64,000 nt of DNA, from contig JASANC010001587.1 of assembly GCA_030248135.1 (NCBI GenBank), positions 1 through 64,000 on the forward strand, in the 5' to 3' direction. The position numbers and the translations under genes were made by a program. The notes beneath the pieces were generated by a model. It was not told the DNA's origin. It was given only the letters and a program-made list of their open reading frames with translations, and searched no databases. Shown here one piece after another: positions 45,894 through 57,516 of this stretch (its first letter is position 1; each line of letters begins with the position of its first letter). The DNA comes from Theristus sp. LFF4_11. Its lineage: Eukaryota > Nematoda > Chromadorea > Monhysterida > Xyalidae.

Positions 45894-46049
45894 CAGTATT
45901 TTTTATTTGAGTTTTGACGCAATACAGAGAATTAATATTTATTTTCACAGTAACGATTAAAAAATGTAAATCGTTGGTTGCATAGTAAATGCACAAAAGC
46001 ACAGCAAACCGATTTATGAAAGAGACATTCTCAAACAATAAACAATGGT

Positions 46050-46829
46050 TCACAAATTCTGATGTTTAAATAAATGTCTCGGCACCCTGATCATCGCATT
46101 CGGCTGCGTCTCGGTCGAGCTGAGCAGCATCGGTTTCTTGTATTTCAGTTCGTCGATTGCTACCTTCCCTGAATGGTTTGGTCTGGTTGGTTGATGCAGT
46201 TGGTGTTGTTGGTGCTGTAGAGGAACTGGCGGCGCCTGCTGCAGCGACAGCGCACCCCAAAACAGTCGAAATTCGTATTTGAACGCCAGGAATATCAGCA
46301 GCAGCATCGCAGCACACAACGTTGCGAGCACTGCGATTTGATGCAGCCACGACATCGGCGCAAGAAACTGCGACCAGAACTGGCCGAGTGCACGGCCGAG
46401 CGAATGCGACAAATCGGCAATGACGTCACCGAACAAGGTGACAATGATACGCAGCGGATTCAGTCGCCACAGAAGTTCAACGGAATCGTAGTGATTGGCG
46501 ACACGAGAGGCGTCATCACATGACACGAACGAGCCAATGAACGGCAACCGGCAATAGTAAACGGACCAATCAGCGTCAGCAGTAATAGTGGTGGCCAATC
46601 GATGTTCGTGATGCCAGTATTTCAGTAATTGAAATAGCACGCAGATGATCAGCAGCGAACTGAGCGACTGTGCTAGTGCGGTTGAGTTGACGATGGAATG
46701 ATGATGATGGAATCGGCCTTTGAGAATATGGGTGCTCGTGTGCCAGATCAGATAGAACGTTGTGTACCACAGCAACAGGAAGAAGCACAGTTGGACCAGC
46801 CAAGTGAACCAGTACAGCAGCAGGAACAT
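46050..46829 (-). CDS. CLCC1-like (chloride channel CLIC-like 1) membrane protein
   Basis: A 259-codon uninterrupted ORF from ATG 46829 to the stop at 46050. Order of features matches the membrane core of CLCC1: two N-terminal helices (FLLLYWFTWLVQLCFFLLLW; ALAQSLSSLLIICVLFQLL), a loop with cysteines (YYCRLPFIGSFVSCDD), then YDSVELLWRLNPLRIIVTLF corresponding to the KYYELLLVNPIW-type segment, an amphipathic LGRALGQFWSQFLAPMSWL segment, and a last helix (QIAVLATLCAAMLLLIFLAF). The tail is Q/H/P-rich. It is shorter than vertebrate CLCC1, lacking the luminal N-terminal domain. The ATG is ~98 bp after the POLR3K stop, with an acceptor-like gttcgcag between, so the mRNA may be trans-spliced from an operon or have unseen 5' exons. 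Minus-strand AATAAA near 45905. Confidence 0.5.
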   Translation of the reverse strand: MFLLLYWFTWLVQLCFFLLLWYTTFYLIWHTSTHILKGRFHHHHSIVNSTALAQSLSSLLIICVLFQLLKYWHHEHRLATTITADADWSVYYCRLPFIGSFVSCDDASRVANHYDSVELLWRLNPLRIIVTLFGDVIADLSHSLGRALGQFWSQFLAPMSWLHQIAVLATLCAAMLLLIFLAFKYEFRLFWGALSLQQAPPVPLQHQQHQLHQPTRPNHSGKVAIDELKYKKPMLLSSTETQPNAMIRVPRHLFKHQNL

Positions 46830-46927
46830 TGTCAAAATGTTTGTTGGGTCGTGTTGAACTGTCAATTGAAATAGCAGGCAAACTTGCGACCTGCGAACAC
46901 ACAACGGAGCGTGCAGTGTGGCTGAGC

Positions 46928-47480
46928 TCACTCGTTCCACCGATGCGCGCACGTGGCACACCGAAAGAACAACGTCATCGGCTCGTCGCCGCTGCGCGTC
47001 TGCAGCTCCATGAAATGAGCACGCTCGTGCGCGCACTTCGGGCATTTCGCTGCAATCGCACACGCAACGCCAGCGGTCAGCTTCCACAGCGCATCACTCA
47101 CGAATCGTAACACTGGTTTCCTCAGAATTACAGTTCTAACTGGATCGCTTCTTTTAGAAATCACAAGAGAACAGAACACCACCAACCAACCGTCAGTGAT
47201 TTGCGCATTCTCCCAAGCGCCCGGCCCACCAAGCACGTCATCAGCCGCCTTCATCTTTGGATACAGCGTACCAATGATCTGCATCAGGTTTTCAATGTTT
47301 GCACTCTGTTCGAACCGTATTCGAAAACAGCAATTATACAAAATAAACACCACCAATCGACTGCACCTTTTCTCTAACCGGATGCACGTACGGGCATGTG
47401 GGACAAACGAATCGCACTCGCTCAGTGCCCTCGTCCACGCCGAGCAAATTGCCACAATGTGGACAAAATAAGTAAACCAT
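46928..47480 (-). CDS. POLR3K: RNA polymerase III subunit RPC10 (POLR3K / Rpc11), complete
   Basis: Three exons (47480-47367, 47278-47191, 47049-46928) give 107 aa, matching the ~108 aa family length. The N-terminal zinc ribbon reads CPHCGNLL...FVCPTCPYVHPV. The linker YPKMKAADDVLGG and AWENAQ follow, then the C-terminal TFIIS-like ribbon CPKCAHERAHFMELQTRSGD with EPMTLFFRCATCAHRW. The acidic RSGDEPMT hairpin loop, which enters the active site for RNA cleavage, is intact. This subunit mediates intrinsic RNA cleavage, termination and reinitiation by Pol III. The second exon could alternatively start at an upstream acceptor (47298), adding a few residues; the shorter form fits the family better. 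Confidence 0.93.
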
Positions 47481-48254
47481 AACGCTCTTCAGAGCATGCC
47501 TGATCACAAGTCAAGTCCACAAAAGTAAAGACCAATCAGCAAACCTCGAAATCAGCGATGCAGTTATGAATTGTTTGGAACCCCAAACGAGGAAATAAAC
47601 GTATCGGTTTTCAAACCGTTTTACTTCCAAATCTCGCAAACAACCAAATACGACCACGTTTCAACACAACAGATTTTATTCACTCTATTTTTCTGTTGTT
47701 AAACAAAAACAAACGTTGTGATGAGCGAACACAAAATTCAATACCATCACAAAACGTGTCATCCATAACACTCAAGAACTCAACAGAACAACGGCCACCG
47801 TGAGAATAACAATAACAAAAGAACAAAGACGGAAAATGCTATTCAGATACCTAAAAAACACAAAAACTGGATTTAGAAATGAATTCAACGAACGTTGTGC
47901 ATGTGCGGAATGAGTTATTTTACAATAAAAAACACAAAACACGCACGATCAACCAGGAAACAAAAAAAACATTTGCGCAAAACTGCAACATCACCATTTC
48001 AGAAAACCGTAAATGACAGAAGTGACCAGAAACGTTTTGCTTGTGCAACCCAATGTAAATAACCGTACTGGATTTGATTTGAAAAACGCAGTTCAAAATT
48101 TTCAAAATCTGGTAAAAAACAAAAAGTGCATTACTAAACAAGTTCTGCTCGGGTGGTGGAATTGGAGAAACAATAAAAAACCATCGACAACTCCTTTCGA
48201 AATCGAGATTGCAAAAAGCGACAAAAAGCGACACTGCTACTGCTGCGCTGCGCT
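47481..48254. other. HSP90 3'UTR and spacer before POLR3K
   Basis: No coding potential. A minus-strand AATAAA at ~47678-47673 could be the HSP90 polyA signal, ~575 bp after the stop and ~190 bp before the POLR3K start. HSP90 and POLR3K are on the same strand. Confidence 0.4.
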
Positions 48255-51200
48255 TCAGTCGACCTCCTCCATGCGCGACGCGTCCTCGGCTGCGTCAGCG
48301 ACCGGCGTCGCCTCAACGTCAGCCTCCACACCGGATGCACCGGCCTCGTCTTCATCGTCGTCAATCGCTGAAACAGAAAATCGCTGAGTTTGTCACAGGA
48401 TTCGCAATTTGTGACATTCACTCGAACAGCTAGCACCACAACGCAGATTAGACTGATCAGTGAGCATTCACCAATTCATCGTTCACTCAGTTTGTGTACT
48501 TGAATTGAGCTCACTATGGATGGTACAAAACAGTGTGAATAATGTCAGCGCCGTACGAAAACCTTAGCATACTGGAAAGCAGCTAAAGAGCAGACAACGC
48601 AGAACAAGGTTACATTCTTGCTTCTCGTACTTACTGCAGCTTGGCGCGTGACAGCCGTTCAAGATGCAGTAAAAAATCAAGAAGCTGTGGTGAACTAGTT
48701 CCTCATGTCGGGCCGAAATGACTTCATGTATTGGATTTTGAATCCCATCACACAAAAAATGTGAAATTGAATCACTTGACAAATCACAACTAAAAATCTG
48801 GTGCACGAACATGCCAAACGGGCGTTTATGGCGTCATTTTGTGCCAACACGTTCGACAACATAGAATTCAGTTGCAATTTCAAACAACATGCAGTTTCTA
48901 AACAACAACATAGAAATGCAAACGAAACAACAAAAGACAGAGACGGTATTGCGAACCAAGGCCGAGTTTGATCATGCGATAGATGCGGTGCGCGTGCGTC
49001 TGCGGCTCCTCGAGCGTGAAGCCGGACGAGAGGAGCGCCGTCTCGAACAGCAGCATCACCAGATCCTTGACCGTCTTGTCGTTCTTGTCCGCCTCGACGC
49101 GCGTGCACAGCTGCTTCATGATCGCGTGGTCCGGGTTGATCTCGAGGTGCTTCTTCGCTGCCATGTAGCTGAAACCGGTGCACATGTTGATGTTGGTGAC
49201 ACCAATCCACCTTGTTCATTCGCTTCCATTCGAAATTTGCTTTCACCAACAAAATGGGGTCTCATCAGCGTCGGTGCTTCAAACGTACCCCATGGTGGAG
49301 GAGTCCCTGAGCGCCTGCGCCTTCATGATGCGCTCCATGTTTGCCGACCAGCCGTACTCAGACGTCACGATGCAGCACGGAGAGCTCACCAACCGGTTGG
49401 ACACGGTCACCTGCGATACGATGCTCGGGTTCGATTTATCCGCCAATTTCTTTATTCATGATTTCAAACTTCAGTTCAAAAGTCAAAAATTCTAAATTCC
49501 CTGCTAGTTCATGCGATGTCATTTAATTCACTTCTAAACTATGCGATATGAATTAACGCTCAATCAAACTGCAGCTCACCTTTTCGACCTTCTTCTCGAG
49601 AATGTCCTTCATGACCTTGCACAGTTTCTCGAATTTCACCTTGTCCTCCTCAAACTTCTTCTTTTCCTCGTCGTCTTCCGGCAGCTCAAGGCCTTCCTTC
49701 GTGACCGAGACCAGCTTCTTGCCGTCGAATTCTGAAAAAACAGTCGACGAAGTAAGAGATTTGTAGCAACCAGCCAAGTGAATAAACAAAACAGTGTTCA
49801 AATAAAAGACTGAGAATCAAATGAGACGCGTCACCTTTCAGCTGCTGCACAGCGTACTCGTCGATCGGGTCGACCATGTAGAGCACCTCGAAGCCACGCT
49901 TCTTGACCCGTTCGACAAACGCAGAGTTGGCGACCGCCTCGCGAGATTCACCCGTGATGTAGTAGATGTGCTTTTGGTTTTCCTGAAATCGTTTTGCAAT
50001 TCAGTTTTTTAAACAAATCATAATCACTCACTATTATAAGTGCATCCAATTTCTTTTAGCGTACCTTCATCCTGCTGACGTAGTCCTTGAGCGACGTCGT
50101 CTCCTCGCCGGACGATGAAGAATGATAGCGCAGAAATTCAGCCAACTTTTTGCGATTCACCGAATCCTCGTGAATGCCGAGCTGAAATGAAACTCGAGAA
50201 ATGCGTAACTTGCGCGATAGAACTCCAGTGCTCGACTGAGTAAACTTTGCAACTCAGCAATTGATAGAATGTCAGTCACTTCTGTCACGGGGACAGTTTC
50301 AGTCCCGAAAGATGTGAAAACCATCATCGTTTGTGAAAATATGAAACATCTCCAATAATCCAGTGAGCGATTCAACCAACCTTGACATTTTTGCCGAACT
50401 GATCGTAGAACTTCTTGTAGTTGTCCTTGTCCTCGGCGAGTTCACTGATCAGCTCCATGCACTTCTTGACGAGATTCTTCCTGATGACCTTGAGGATCTT
50501 GGACTGTTGCAGCATTTCACGACTGATGTTCAGTGGGAGATCTTCGCTGTCGACGACACCCTGCAAATGTGACATTCACAGCACAGCGGAGGACTCGAGG
50601 CAGTTTATTTGTAAGTAAACCAGTGCGGCGAGTGGTAACATCAAAAGCTGTCGCCCAGTTAAGTTGCAGTGCTTTTAGGAAACTGTCCCGTGTGAATCCC
50701 TGACAACTCCAAGAACGCACCTTGATGAAGTTGAGGTATTCGGGCATGAGCTCCTCGCAGTTCTCCATGATGAAGACGCGGCGAACGTAGAGCTTGATGG
50801 CGTTCTTGGACTTGCGATTCTCGAACAGGTCGAACGGAGCGCGCTGTGGCACGAACAGGAGGGCACTGGAAACAGCAATATGTTGACAGTGGTATGCGAT
50901 TAAATAGAGAGAATTTTGATGCATGACAAAGCTAATCAGTTTCGCAACTAACCGCTCGATCTGCAAACATATGTAAGCTCAGCTCACTTTTGGTCCAACC
51001 ATCTCGATGCAGCCAAACAGCCAACGAGCTAGCTTCTTGGACCAGTGACTCGGAAACAGCCAATCAGCCGTGTGCCCATAATTTACAGTACGATTGTGAA
51101 GTTTTCTGAAAAGACACCAACCGGAACTCGAGTTGCCCCTCGACCGAGAAGTGTTTCACGGCCAAATGGTCCTCCCAGTCGTTCGAGAGCGACTTGTAGA

Positions 51201-52951
51201 ACTCGGCGTACTCCTCGTTCGAGATGTCGTCAGGATTGCGCGTCCAGATGGGCTTCGTCTTGTTCAGCTCCTCATCGTCCATGTACTTCTCCTTGATCTT
51301 CTTCTTCTTCTTTTTCTTGTCGCCCTTCTTCTCCTCGTCCTCTTCCTCGTCGCTGCCGACGTCCTCCAGCTTCGGCATGTCCTTGTCCTCTTCGCCTTCT
51401 AGAAAGTTTGAGAAAAGTAAATTTTCAAAAAGGGATCAGTTTCAAAGCTTCTCAATCTCAATCTCACTTCAAACCTTCAATTGTCAATCTCACATTTGCC
51501 GCTGCAAAGCACAGCATAATCAAACGCATGACCCTTCAAACGCCACGCACCTTTCTTCTGTTCGTCCTTCTTCTCGTCCGCCTCCTCCTCGTCGTCGCTG
51601 ACCTCCTTGTCGCGTTCACGCTCAATCAGCAGCCTGATCGGATAGCCAATGAACTGCGAGTGCTTCTTGGTGACCTCCTTGATGCGGCGCTCCTCGAGGT
51701 ACTCCATCTGGTCCTCCTTCAGGTACAGCGTGATCTTGGTACCGCGGGTCAGCTCCGGGTCTGCAAACAAACACACCTGGTTGCGTTCTAATGTGAATCA
51801 GGCTAACAATTCCAGTTGGACAGTTGTTTCGTTAATCAGGAATCGATTCATCAGTGCCTTGTACAGGAATTATGCATCATTATTCTTTCAGAGACTCTAG
51901 TCCAAAAGGCAGGAACTCATCACACGATTTCGATTCACAGCTATATCCTATGCATCGCAGATGACAGGACACCAGCGCAGTTGCTTGTGAATGCAGTGCA
52001 CCACCAACCAACAGAGGCAACAACCCGTTGCTGGTGGCCACCAGCATTTGTCTCATCACTCGATCACCAGACCAACCGTTATACGGTCGAATGGTGAACG
52101 ATCCGCCGGCGGACGACTCCCACTGGTGTCCGTCGTCGTCGTTGTGCTTGCTCGTCACGACCACGCGGTCAGCGACCAAGTACGCCGAATAGAAACCGAC
52201 GCCGAACTGGCCGATCATCGAGATGTCCGCACCGGCCTGCAACGCCTCCATGAACGCCTTCGTGCCGGAGCGCGCGATCGTGCCGAGGTTGTTGATCAGA
52301 TCAGCCTTCGTCATGCCGATGCCTGAATGCGTTTGGGCTTGCAAAATCACATGCACGGGGACGGGGGAAAACTAAATTAACTTAGACAACAAACAGAACA
52401 GCCTCAGCTCGGTTCGAGTCGTCACACAAAGAAAACATGGCGGCATTGTTGGCTTCTTGCTCGCAGAACAAGCAAAGGAACAGAAAGCAAAACTCGTGTT
52501 CTTAATTTGAATGTACCAGTGTCAATGATGGTGAACGTTTTCTCGGCCTTGTTTGGCACAATCTTGATGTAGAGATCGCGGCCGGTCTCCAACTGTGACG
52601 GATCCGTCAGCGACTCGTAGCGGATCTTGTCCAGAGCCTGAGGAGCATAGAGATACGCGAATTGAATCCGAACACCGAAACTCCGTAACGCCGCTTTGAT
52701 CTTGTCTTGAATCCACGCTGTTGGCGTTTGTTAGAAAACCAGTTTCAAAGCAATAAAATCTTGCTATCCTCGATCACTTCACTTACATCACTGGAGTTCG
52801 AAATCAACTCGCGCAGGAAGATCTCCTTGTTGCTGTAGAAGGTGTTGATGATCAGCGACATCAACTGCGCGATCTCAGCCTGGAACGCGAACGTCTCGGC
52901 CTCGCCGGCGACAGCACCATCGGCCATGTTCTCAGTGTTGTTCTCAGACAT
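48255..52951 (-). CDS. HSP90: Cytosolic HSP90 chaperone, complete, 13 coding exons
   Basis: Exons (minus): 52951-52787, 52637-52517, 52322-52077, 51760-51551, 51398-51122, 50865-50721, 50560-50381, 50181-50065, 49982-49835, 49731-49580, 49410-49289, 49168-48957, 48367-48255; 735 aa. The N-terminal ATPase has [28 protein letters not shown] (catalytic Glu and ATP-binding Asn), DTGIGMT and [13 protein letters not shown]. An acidic charged linker ([15 protein letters not shown]) follows, then the middle domain with its Arg loop region and the C-terminal dimerisation domain ([16 protein letters not shown]). The last residues MEEVD form the TPR-cocha­perone docking site typical of the cytosolic form. 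There is a 5'UTR intron (52964-53818) with a hAT MITE. Upstream heat-shock elements indicate HSF control. Some donors are non-consensus (gttggt, gttcgc, gtacgt), but phases all agree. Confidence 0.97.
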
Positions 52952-52963
52952 GCTGCTTGATTT

Positions 52964-53818
52964 CTGAAGTGAAAAACACAGATTTCCTTTTCACGTATTT
53001 GGGTTGGGTGTGTGTGTGTGTGCATCATTGATTTCTCATTTTTTTGCAAAACAAATGCTCAACTAGGGTTGTTAAAAAAAACAAAAATCGTCATTTTTGT
53101 TTTTTTTTTAAAAAAAAAAATTTTTTTTTTAAAAAAAAAATTTCAAAAATCAAAGTTGTGCTAAATCAATCAGGGAGTCCGAAGAACCACATATGATATG
53201 CAAGCGCCTCCCGAATGACTCCCATATGACGGAACTTTGCAGATTTTGTTTTGGTGACCTCAATTACCCCTTTTCCAAACCGTCACCATGCCTCTTCTTG
53301 TGTTTTGACCTCCAAAACGTCACTAATTGTCCCCAGCTAAACTAATGCTAAAGTGAAGACAAACATACCGCCTTGAAATTCGATCAATTCTTCTGATGGT
53401 GTTGCGACGACACGACACGAAGCAGCAAGCAACCAGACAACGTAGCGCTTGCAAACGGAGCAGCGAGCACAATCGGACGCTCTGCGAGGCGAATCGTCAC
53501 CTTATCTGCATCGGAAATGGTAGGCCAAGCTTTGGGACGCTCAAAAACTTCATCGCAGATGTTGTCGTAGCCTAAAATCAGTCGGTAAAACGGCCCAAAA
53601 TCGACTGCTAAAGGTTTTACGAGGTATAATCTAAGAAAATTTTTGTTGAACTTTCGAAAAATTTTGCCAAAATTGAGGTTTTCAGAGCATATTAGAGGAA
53701 AATTTTTCGAATTTTTTTTTTTAAAAAAAAAAATCGGCATTTTTGTTTTTTTTTTAATCACTTTTTTTTTTAAAAAAAAAATTTTCATTTTTGTTTAACA
53801 ACCCTATGCTCAACTCAC
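52964..53818 (-). other. 5'UTR intron of HSP90
   Basis: On the minus strand the donor TG/gtgagt lies at 53819/53818 and the acceptor cacttcag ends at 52964, leaving a 12-nt leader before the ATG in exon 2. Without the inserted 743-bp MITE and its duplicated 8 bp, the intron would be ~104 bp, the usual size for this gene. HSP90 genes commonly have a 5'UTR intron. Confidence 0.65.
53064..53806. mobile_element. hAT-type MITE, family B copy 2, in the HSP90 5'UTR intron
   Basis: Termini TAGGGTTGTTAAA and TTTAACAACCCTA; perfect 8-bp target duplication TGCTCAAC (53056-53063, 53807-53814). Near-identical to the copy at 22094-22811. Its right end lies only 12 nt from the splice donor of the host intron. 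Confidence 0.92.
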
Positions 53819-54061
53819 CAAATTCTTGTTTGGATGCGATGAGGATTCTCACGTAGAAAGAAAATAAACGAAACGAATGAATAATTTTCAAAGCACGGCG
53901 CCGAAAATCAATTGTCGAACTGAAAGGTTTTCAAAATATATCAATTTTTCAGAAAACTGGTCTTTGCCGCCACACAAAATTCGATGGGACACGTTGCAGT
54001 AAAACAACAATAAAGCTGAATCTGACGAATCTGAATGGAGGGCGCTGTGCAGGCAGAGCAG

Positions 54062-54339
54062 ACTTTTATGAAATTGGATTGTTCTAGAACATTCTATGTG
54101 AGTCACATGTGCTGATTGGTCCATGCGGTTTTATTTAACCAATCATTAGTGTCCATCTGACTGTGGTGAAACATACAGTAGGCGGGAACAGAATGTTCCA
54201 GAAGCTTCCACACGTTTTGCAACCAATCAGAGCTGACAACTGCGTAAGGCGGATTTTTCAAACACACTTGCTGTGTTGTTTTGTGTCACAACAACACCGC
54301 GCTGGCTGAATTACGTTCCAGAAATTTTCCAGAAATTTC
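54062..54339 (-). promoter_or_regulatory. HSP90 promoter with three heat-shock element clusters
   Basis: Heat-shock elements are alternating GAA/TTC pentamers bound by HSF trimers. 54082-54094 reads TTCtaGAAcaTTC (three perfect units). 54191-54208 reads GAAtgTTCcaGAAgcTTC (four perfect units). 54316-54339 has TTCcaGAA and TTCcaGAAatTTC. On the minus strand a TATA-like CATAAAAG lies at ~54073-54066, immediately downstream of the first cluster; transcription would start near 54040 and reach the 5'UTR donor at 53819. CCAAT motifs also occur (54137, 54222). The divergent cathepsin gene begins at 55030. Confidence 0.75.
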
Positions 54340-55029
54340 CAGCAAAATCAGTCACACTCCGCTTTCGTCCACTTGCTGTGCGGTGTGTCGTCTTGCTCCG
54401 TCTTTGTGCTTGCTCCGAACAAAGTATTCTTGTATGTAGCCAGCGTGTGTTCTTGTAGCCAGCGTAGCGTACCCTGCGTACCTCGTACTTTACTTTTTGT
54501 GCTTTTTTTCGCTGAAAGAAAGACAGTGTTTTGTGTTTTTCAAAATCAGCATTAAAAACAGATGAATTTAAAAATGAAAGCAAACATCCCCGCCTTTTCT
54601 CTATGACTGAATGGGCTGGTAAATTTTTTGGGGTTCTCTTTGAAAAATTGAAAGTTGGATTTGGGAAAGTGGATTTGTTCAAACTTTTCGAAAAGGCTGT
54701 CAGCAACTGTATTTTTTTCAAAATAGTCATCGGTTCCTTAAATATGACTGCTTGTGAATTGTGTGAATGAAAAGGCAGTTCAAATGGGAAGGAGAGTTCA
54801 AAGGAGAATTGCATATTGCGATTGCGATCGGGTTGAAAACGGTGCAGGGTTTGTTTGATTTTTTCGTTCATGAGATTTTCGTTCAACCTGGAAAGTTGCT
54901 GAGAAACTGTGTCTGAGAAAAGCTCCTCTTTAAACGACGGTACGGCTGAAAGAGCGTTCAGTTAGGTTTAAAGCGAGAATCAGAGAGTCGTCTTGGTTTG
55001 ATCAAGTCATTTGCTACTTGAATGTGATA
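54340..55029. other. Shared upstream region between HSP90 and the cathepsin gene
   Basis: No gene supported. A 191-codon minus-strand ORF (54311-54886) overlaps the heat-shock elements and has no domain. Confidence 0.45.
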
Positions 55030-57435
55030 ATGTTCCGTTTTGTGTCTCTGTGCACTCTTTTCGCTGCTTTGGTTGTGGCACAAGAGGTACGGCAACAAAG
55101 TTTCTGCAGTAACAGAACAACACACATGAGTGATCAAAAAACACGGCATTTTCTGTTTTTGTTCAGAAGAAACTGCCAATCGACTGCGAAGCTCCGGTTG
55201 CATTGGATGAAACTGAAAAGGAAGAAGCATTTCAAAAGGCTCTTCGGGAACTTGGTGACGAAGATCAAATGACAGATGGTACATCAATTTTTACCAGTTT
55301 GAAACATGGAATAAAATCGAAAACAAAAATCGTGTCATTTTCAGAAGTGAATCTGGAACCAAAAACCAAGGAGCAACGAAAGGCCATTTTCGAGCAAAAC
55401 CTTGCCAAAATTGAGCGTGAAAATGCGAAGGCCGACAAAACGTTCACCCAAAAAGCCAATATGTTCGCTGCCAAAGTGAGTAGAAGGGAGTGTTCAGAAA
55501 AGTTTTGCCAGAGACAGTTGAAATTGAAACTGTCAGTCTTTATTTACAGGATGAAAATGAGTTGGCAAAACTAGCTGGAAGCCTTGTGCCTGAAGAAGAA
55601 AAGGCGAAGATTGAGGCGAAAAAGCAACAAGCTCTGAGCGAACATAGTCACCGACGACGCAAACGGCAGCAGATTGCGCCGTCCGTTGACCACTGTGCGC
55701 ACACGGGGCCTGTTGAGGATCAGGGGTGCTGCGGCAGTTGCTGGGCGTTCGCTGCGGTAAATCTGTACCAACTGGCCCCCATTGCGACTTCTGAGTGTAT
55801 TCGTTGAATGCATCTTTTTTTAACGTTAACCGTGGCCGTGAGTACAATTGTGTCCTTCAGAGCCATGTGCTGTCCGCACGTTTGCGGATGCGCGACGGAC
55901 TGAACTCACCAGCGATTCGACTTTCGGAGCAACAAATTGTTGACTGTTATGGAAGGTGTGACAACGCTTTCGCTGTTTTAAAATAAGTTCACACAATCAA
56001 TGTGACAATCAATCACATTTCGGTGCCTTCTTTTCTTTCAGCTTTGTACAAAAAAAAATTTGCAGCTATGTACACTAAAAAACGTTGCTTTGCTATGCTA
56101 CCGACTTTCACCGCCAATTTCAATGTTGAAACTGAGTTCACGTGTTGTAGGCAAATTTCATTATTTTTACCACTAATTTTTCTGCTAATCTAACACTCAC
56201 CTACAACTCAACCTGGCTCAATTTTGTATAGTGTATGAAGTTTGAAATAACGTATAACGTTTTTAAAGAAAACTGTTTTCTGTTCTTCAACTGATGCATA
56301 GTATTCTGTTTGTACGCAGAGAACTCAATAGCCAAGGAGCTAACGGTTGCAATGGCGGCTTCTCACCACATGCGTGGCTATATTTTCGAACACAAAATGC
56401 AACTACAGATGCACAAAACCCGTATGCTGGAAAGGTACAGATGATTACCAGGACTTAAATTACAATGTAGCTGCGAAGTTCCGCTACCGGGACAATCAAA
56501 CGCATTGCTGACAAATGCTATTAGTGCCTTAGACCATGATTGTCCTTTTGCTAACTTAATAAACCTGATTTCACAGTACAAAGGCTACGGTCCGCATTGT
56601 GAAGCTGCAAGCGCGCGGGGCGTCAACGTCAACATTGACGACAAGGAATACTTCGATGTGACCGCAAAAGAACTTGGTATTGATGAAATGAAAGCTGAGG
56701 TTGGTTTTAAAAGTGAACGTTGTTTTCATTCGTGAGGCATTATGCGGTCTGATCTGGATTCCGTAAATCATTTCTCATATTCAAGCTTTTTGGTGTAGGG
56801 TTTTCTGGCTTAAAACCATTTATCCAACCTCGATTCTGACTGCAAAAATACATACCCATGTCCATATTCTTGTATTTTAAAAACATAATTTTAAAAAAGC
56901 CCGCAACAACAGGTTGCCAGAGGGCCAGTGGTAGCGATGCTGCACACGCGTACGTTCACGGGATTCACAGCCTATTCGAAAGGTATCCACACAAAAGCAG
57001 CTGATGCGCAAGCGGAACAGTCCTTACTTGCTTACAACATTTTTTAGACATCTTGCGACTTATCTTTTTGCACAATGTGCAGGAGTGCTGACCGACCCGT
57101 ACAAAGAGTGTGCTGGAAAGCCTATAGATCATGCAGTGCTTGTCTGTGGCTATGACCGCGATCAATCGACTGGCTTGGAGTACTGGATTGTCAAGAACAG
57201 GTAAAGTCGGTTTGTTTTGAGGTAAAATACAAATTGTGCATTTTGATGCGGTGTGTTAGTTCAGCGATTTTGCAGCTATGGCACGCTGTGGGGTGACGAA
57301 GGGTACATAAAGATTGCAATCGGTCAAGACGTCTGCGGAATTGAATCGGCCAGTTTTTTCCATCCAAAACTCAAATCTGAGCCGACCGACGTCTCAGCCT
57401 GTTTGTTGGACGAAATTTCTTTCAATGAGAGATAA
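55030..57435 (+). CDS. Papain-family (C1A) cysteine protease, cathepsin-like
   Basis: Ten exons in phase: 55030-55086, 55167-55278, 55345-55475, 55550-55756, 55861-55955, 56320-56434, 56577-56699, 56913-56982, 57083-57200, 57276-57435. Signal peptide MFRFVSLCTLFAALVVAQ. The propeptide resembles I29 (KEQRKAIFEQNLAKIERENA ... QKANMFA) and ends in a furin-like RRRKR. The mature enzyme has DQGCCGSCWAF (oxyanion Gln and nucleophile Cys, with an extra Cys at the position usually Q/H), LSEQQIVDC, GANGCNGGF, DHAVLVCGYD (catalytic His) and KNSYGTLWGDEGYIKI (catalytic Asn), ending CGIESASFFHPKL. All catalytic residues are intact, so an active secreted or lysosomal protease is expected. The reading frame can stop at 57433, or may splice into the cysteine-rich exons downstream; no phase-1 donor that clearly does so was found. 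Confidence 0.93.
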
Positions 57436-57516
57436 TGTGTCATATCATTGTGGTCAACAACTTATTGATCAAACGATCTACATACGTGGAAGTTCCGTCT
57501 TTTTTACCAAACCCAG

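Noticed and set aside
46830..47087. N-terminal extension of the CLCC1-like ORF
   Set aside because: It overlaps POLR3K exon 3 in another frame and reads as low-quality Cys/Arg-rich sequence; ATG 46829 starts the hydrophobic core.
54311..54886. 191-codon minus-strand ORF
   Set aside because: Spans heat-shock elements in the promoter region, no recognisable domain; probably chance.
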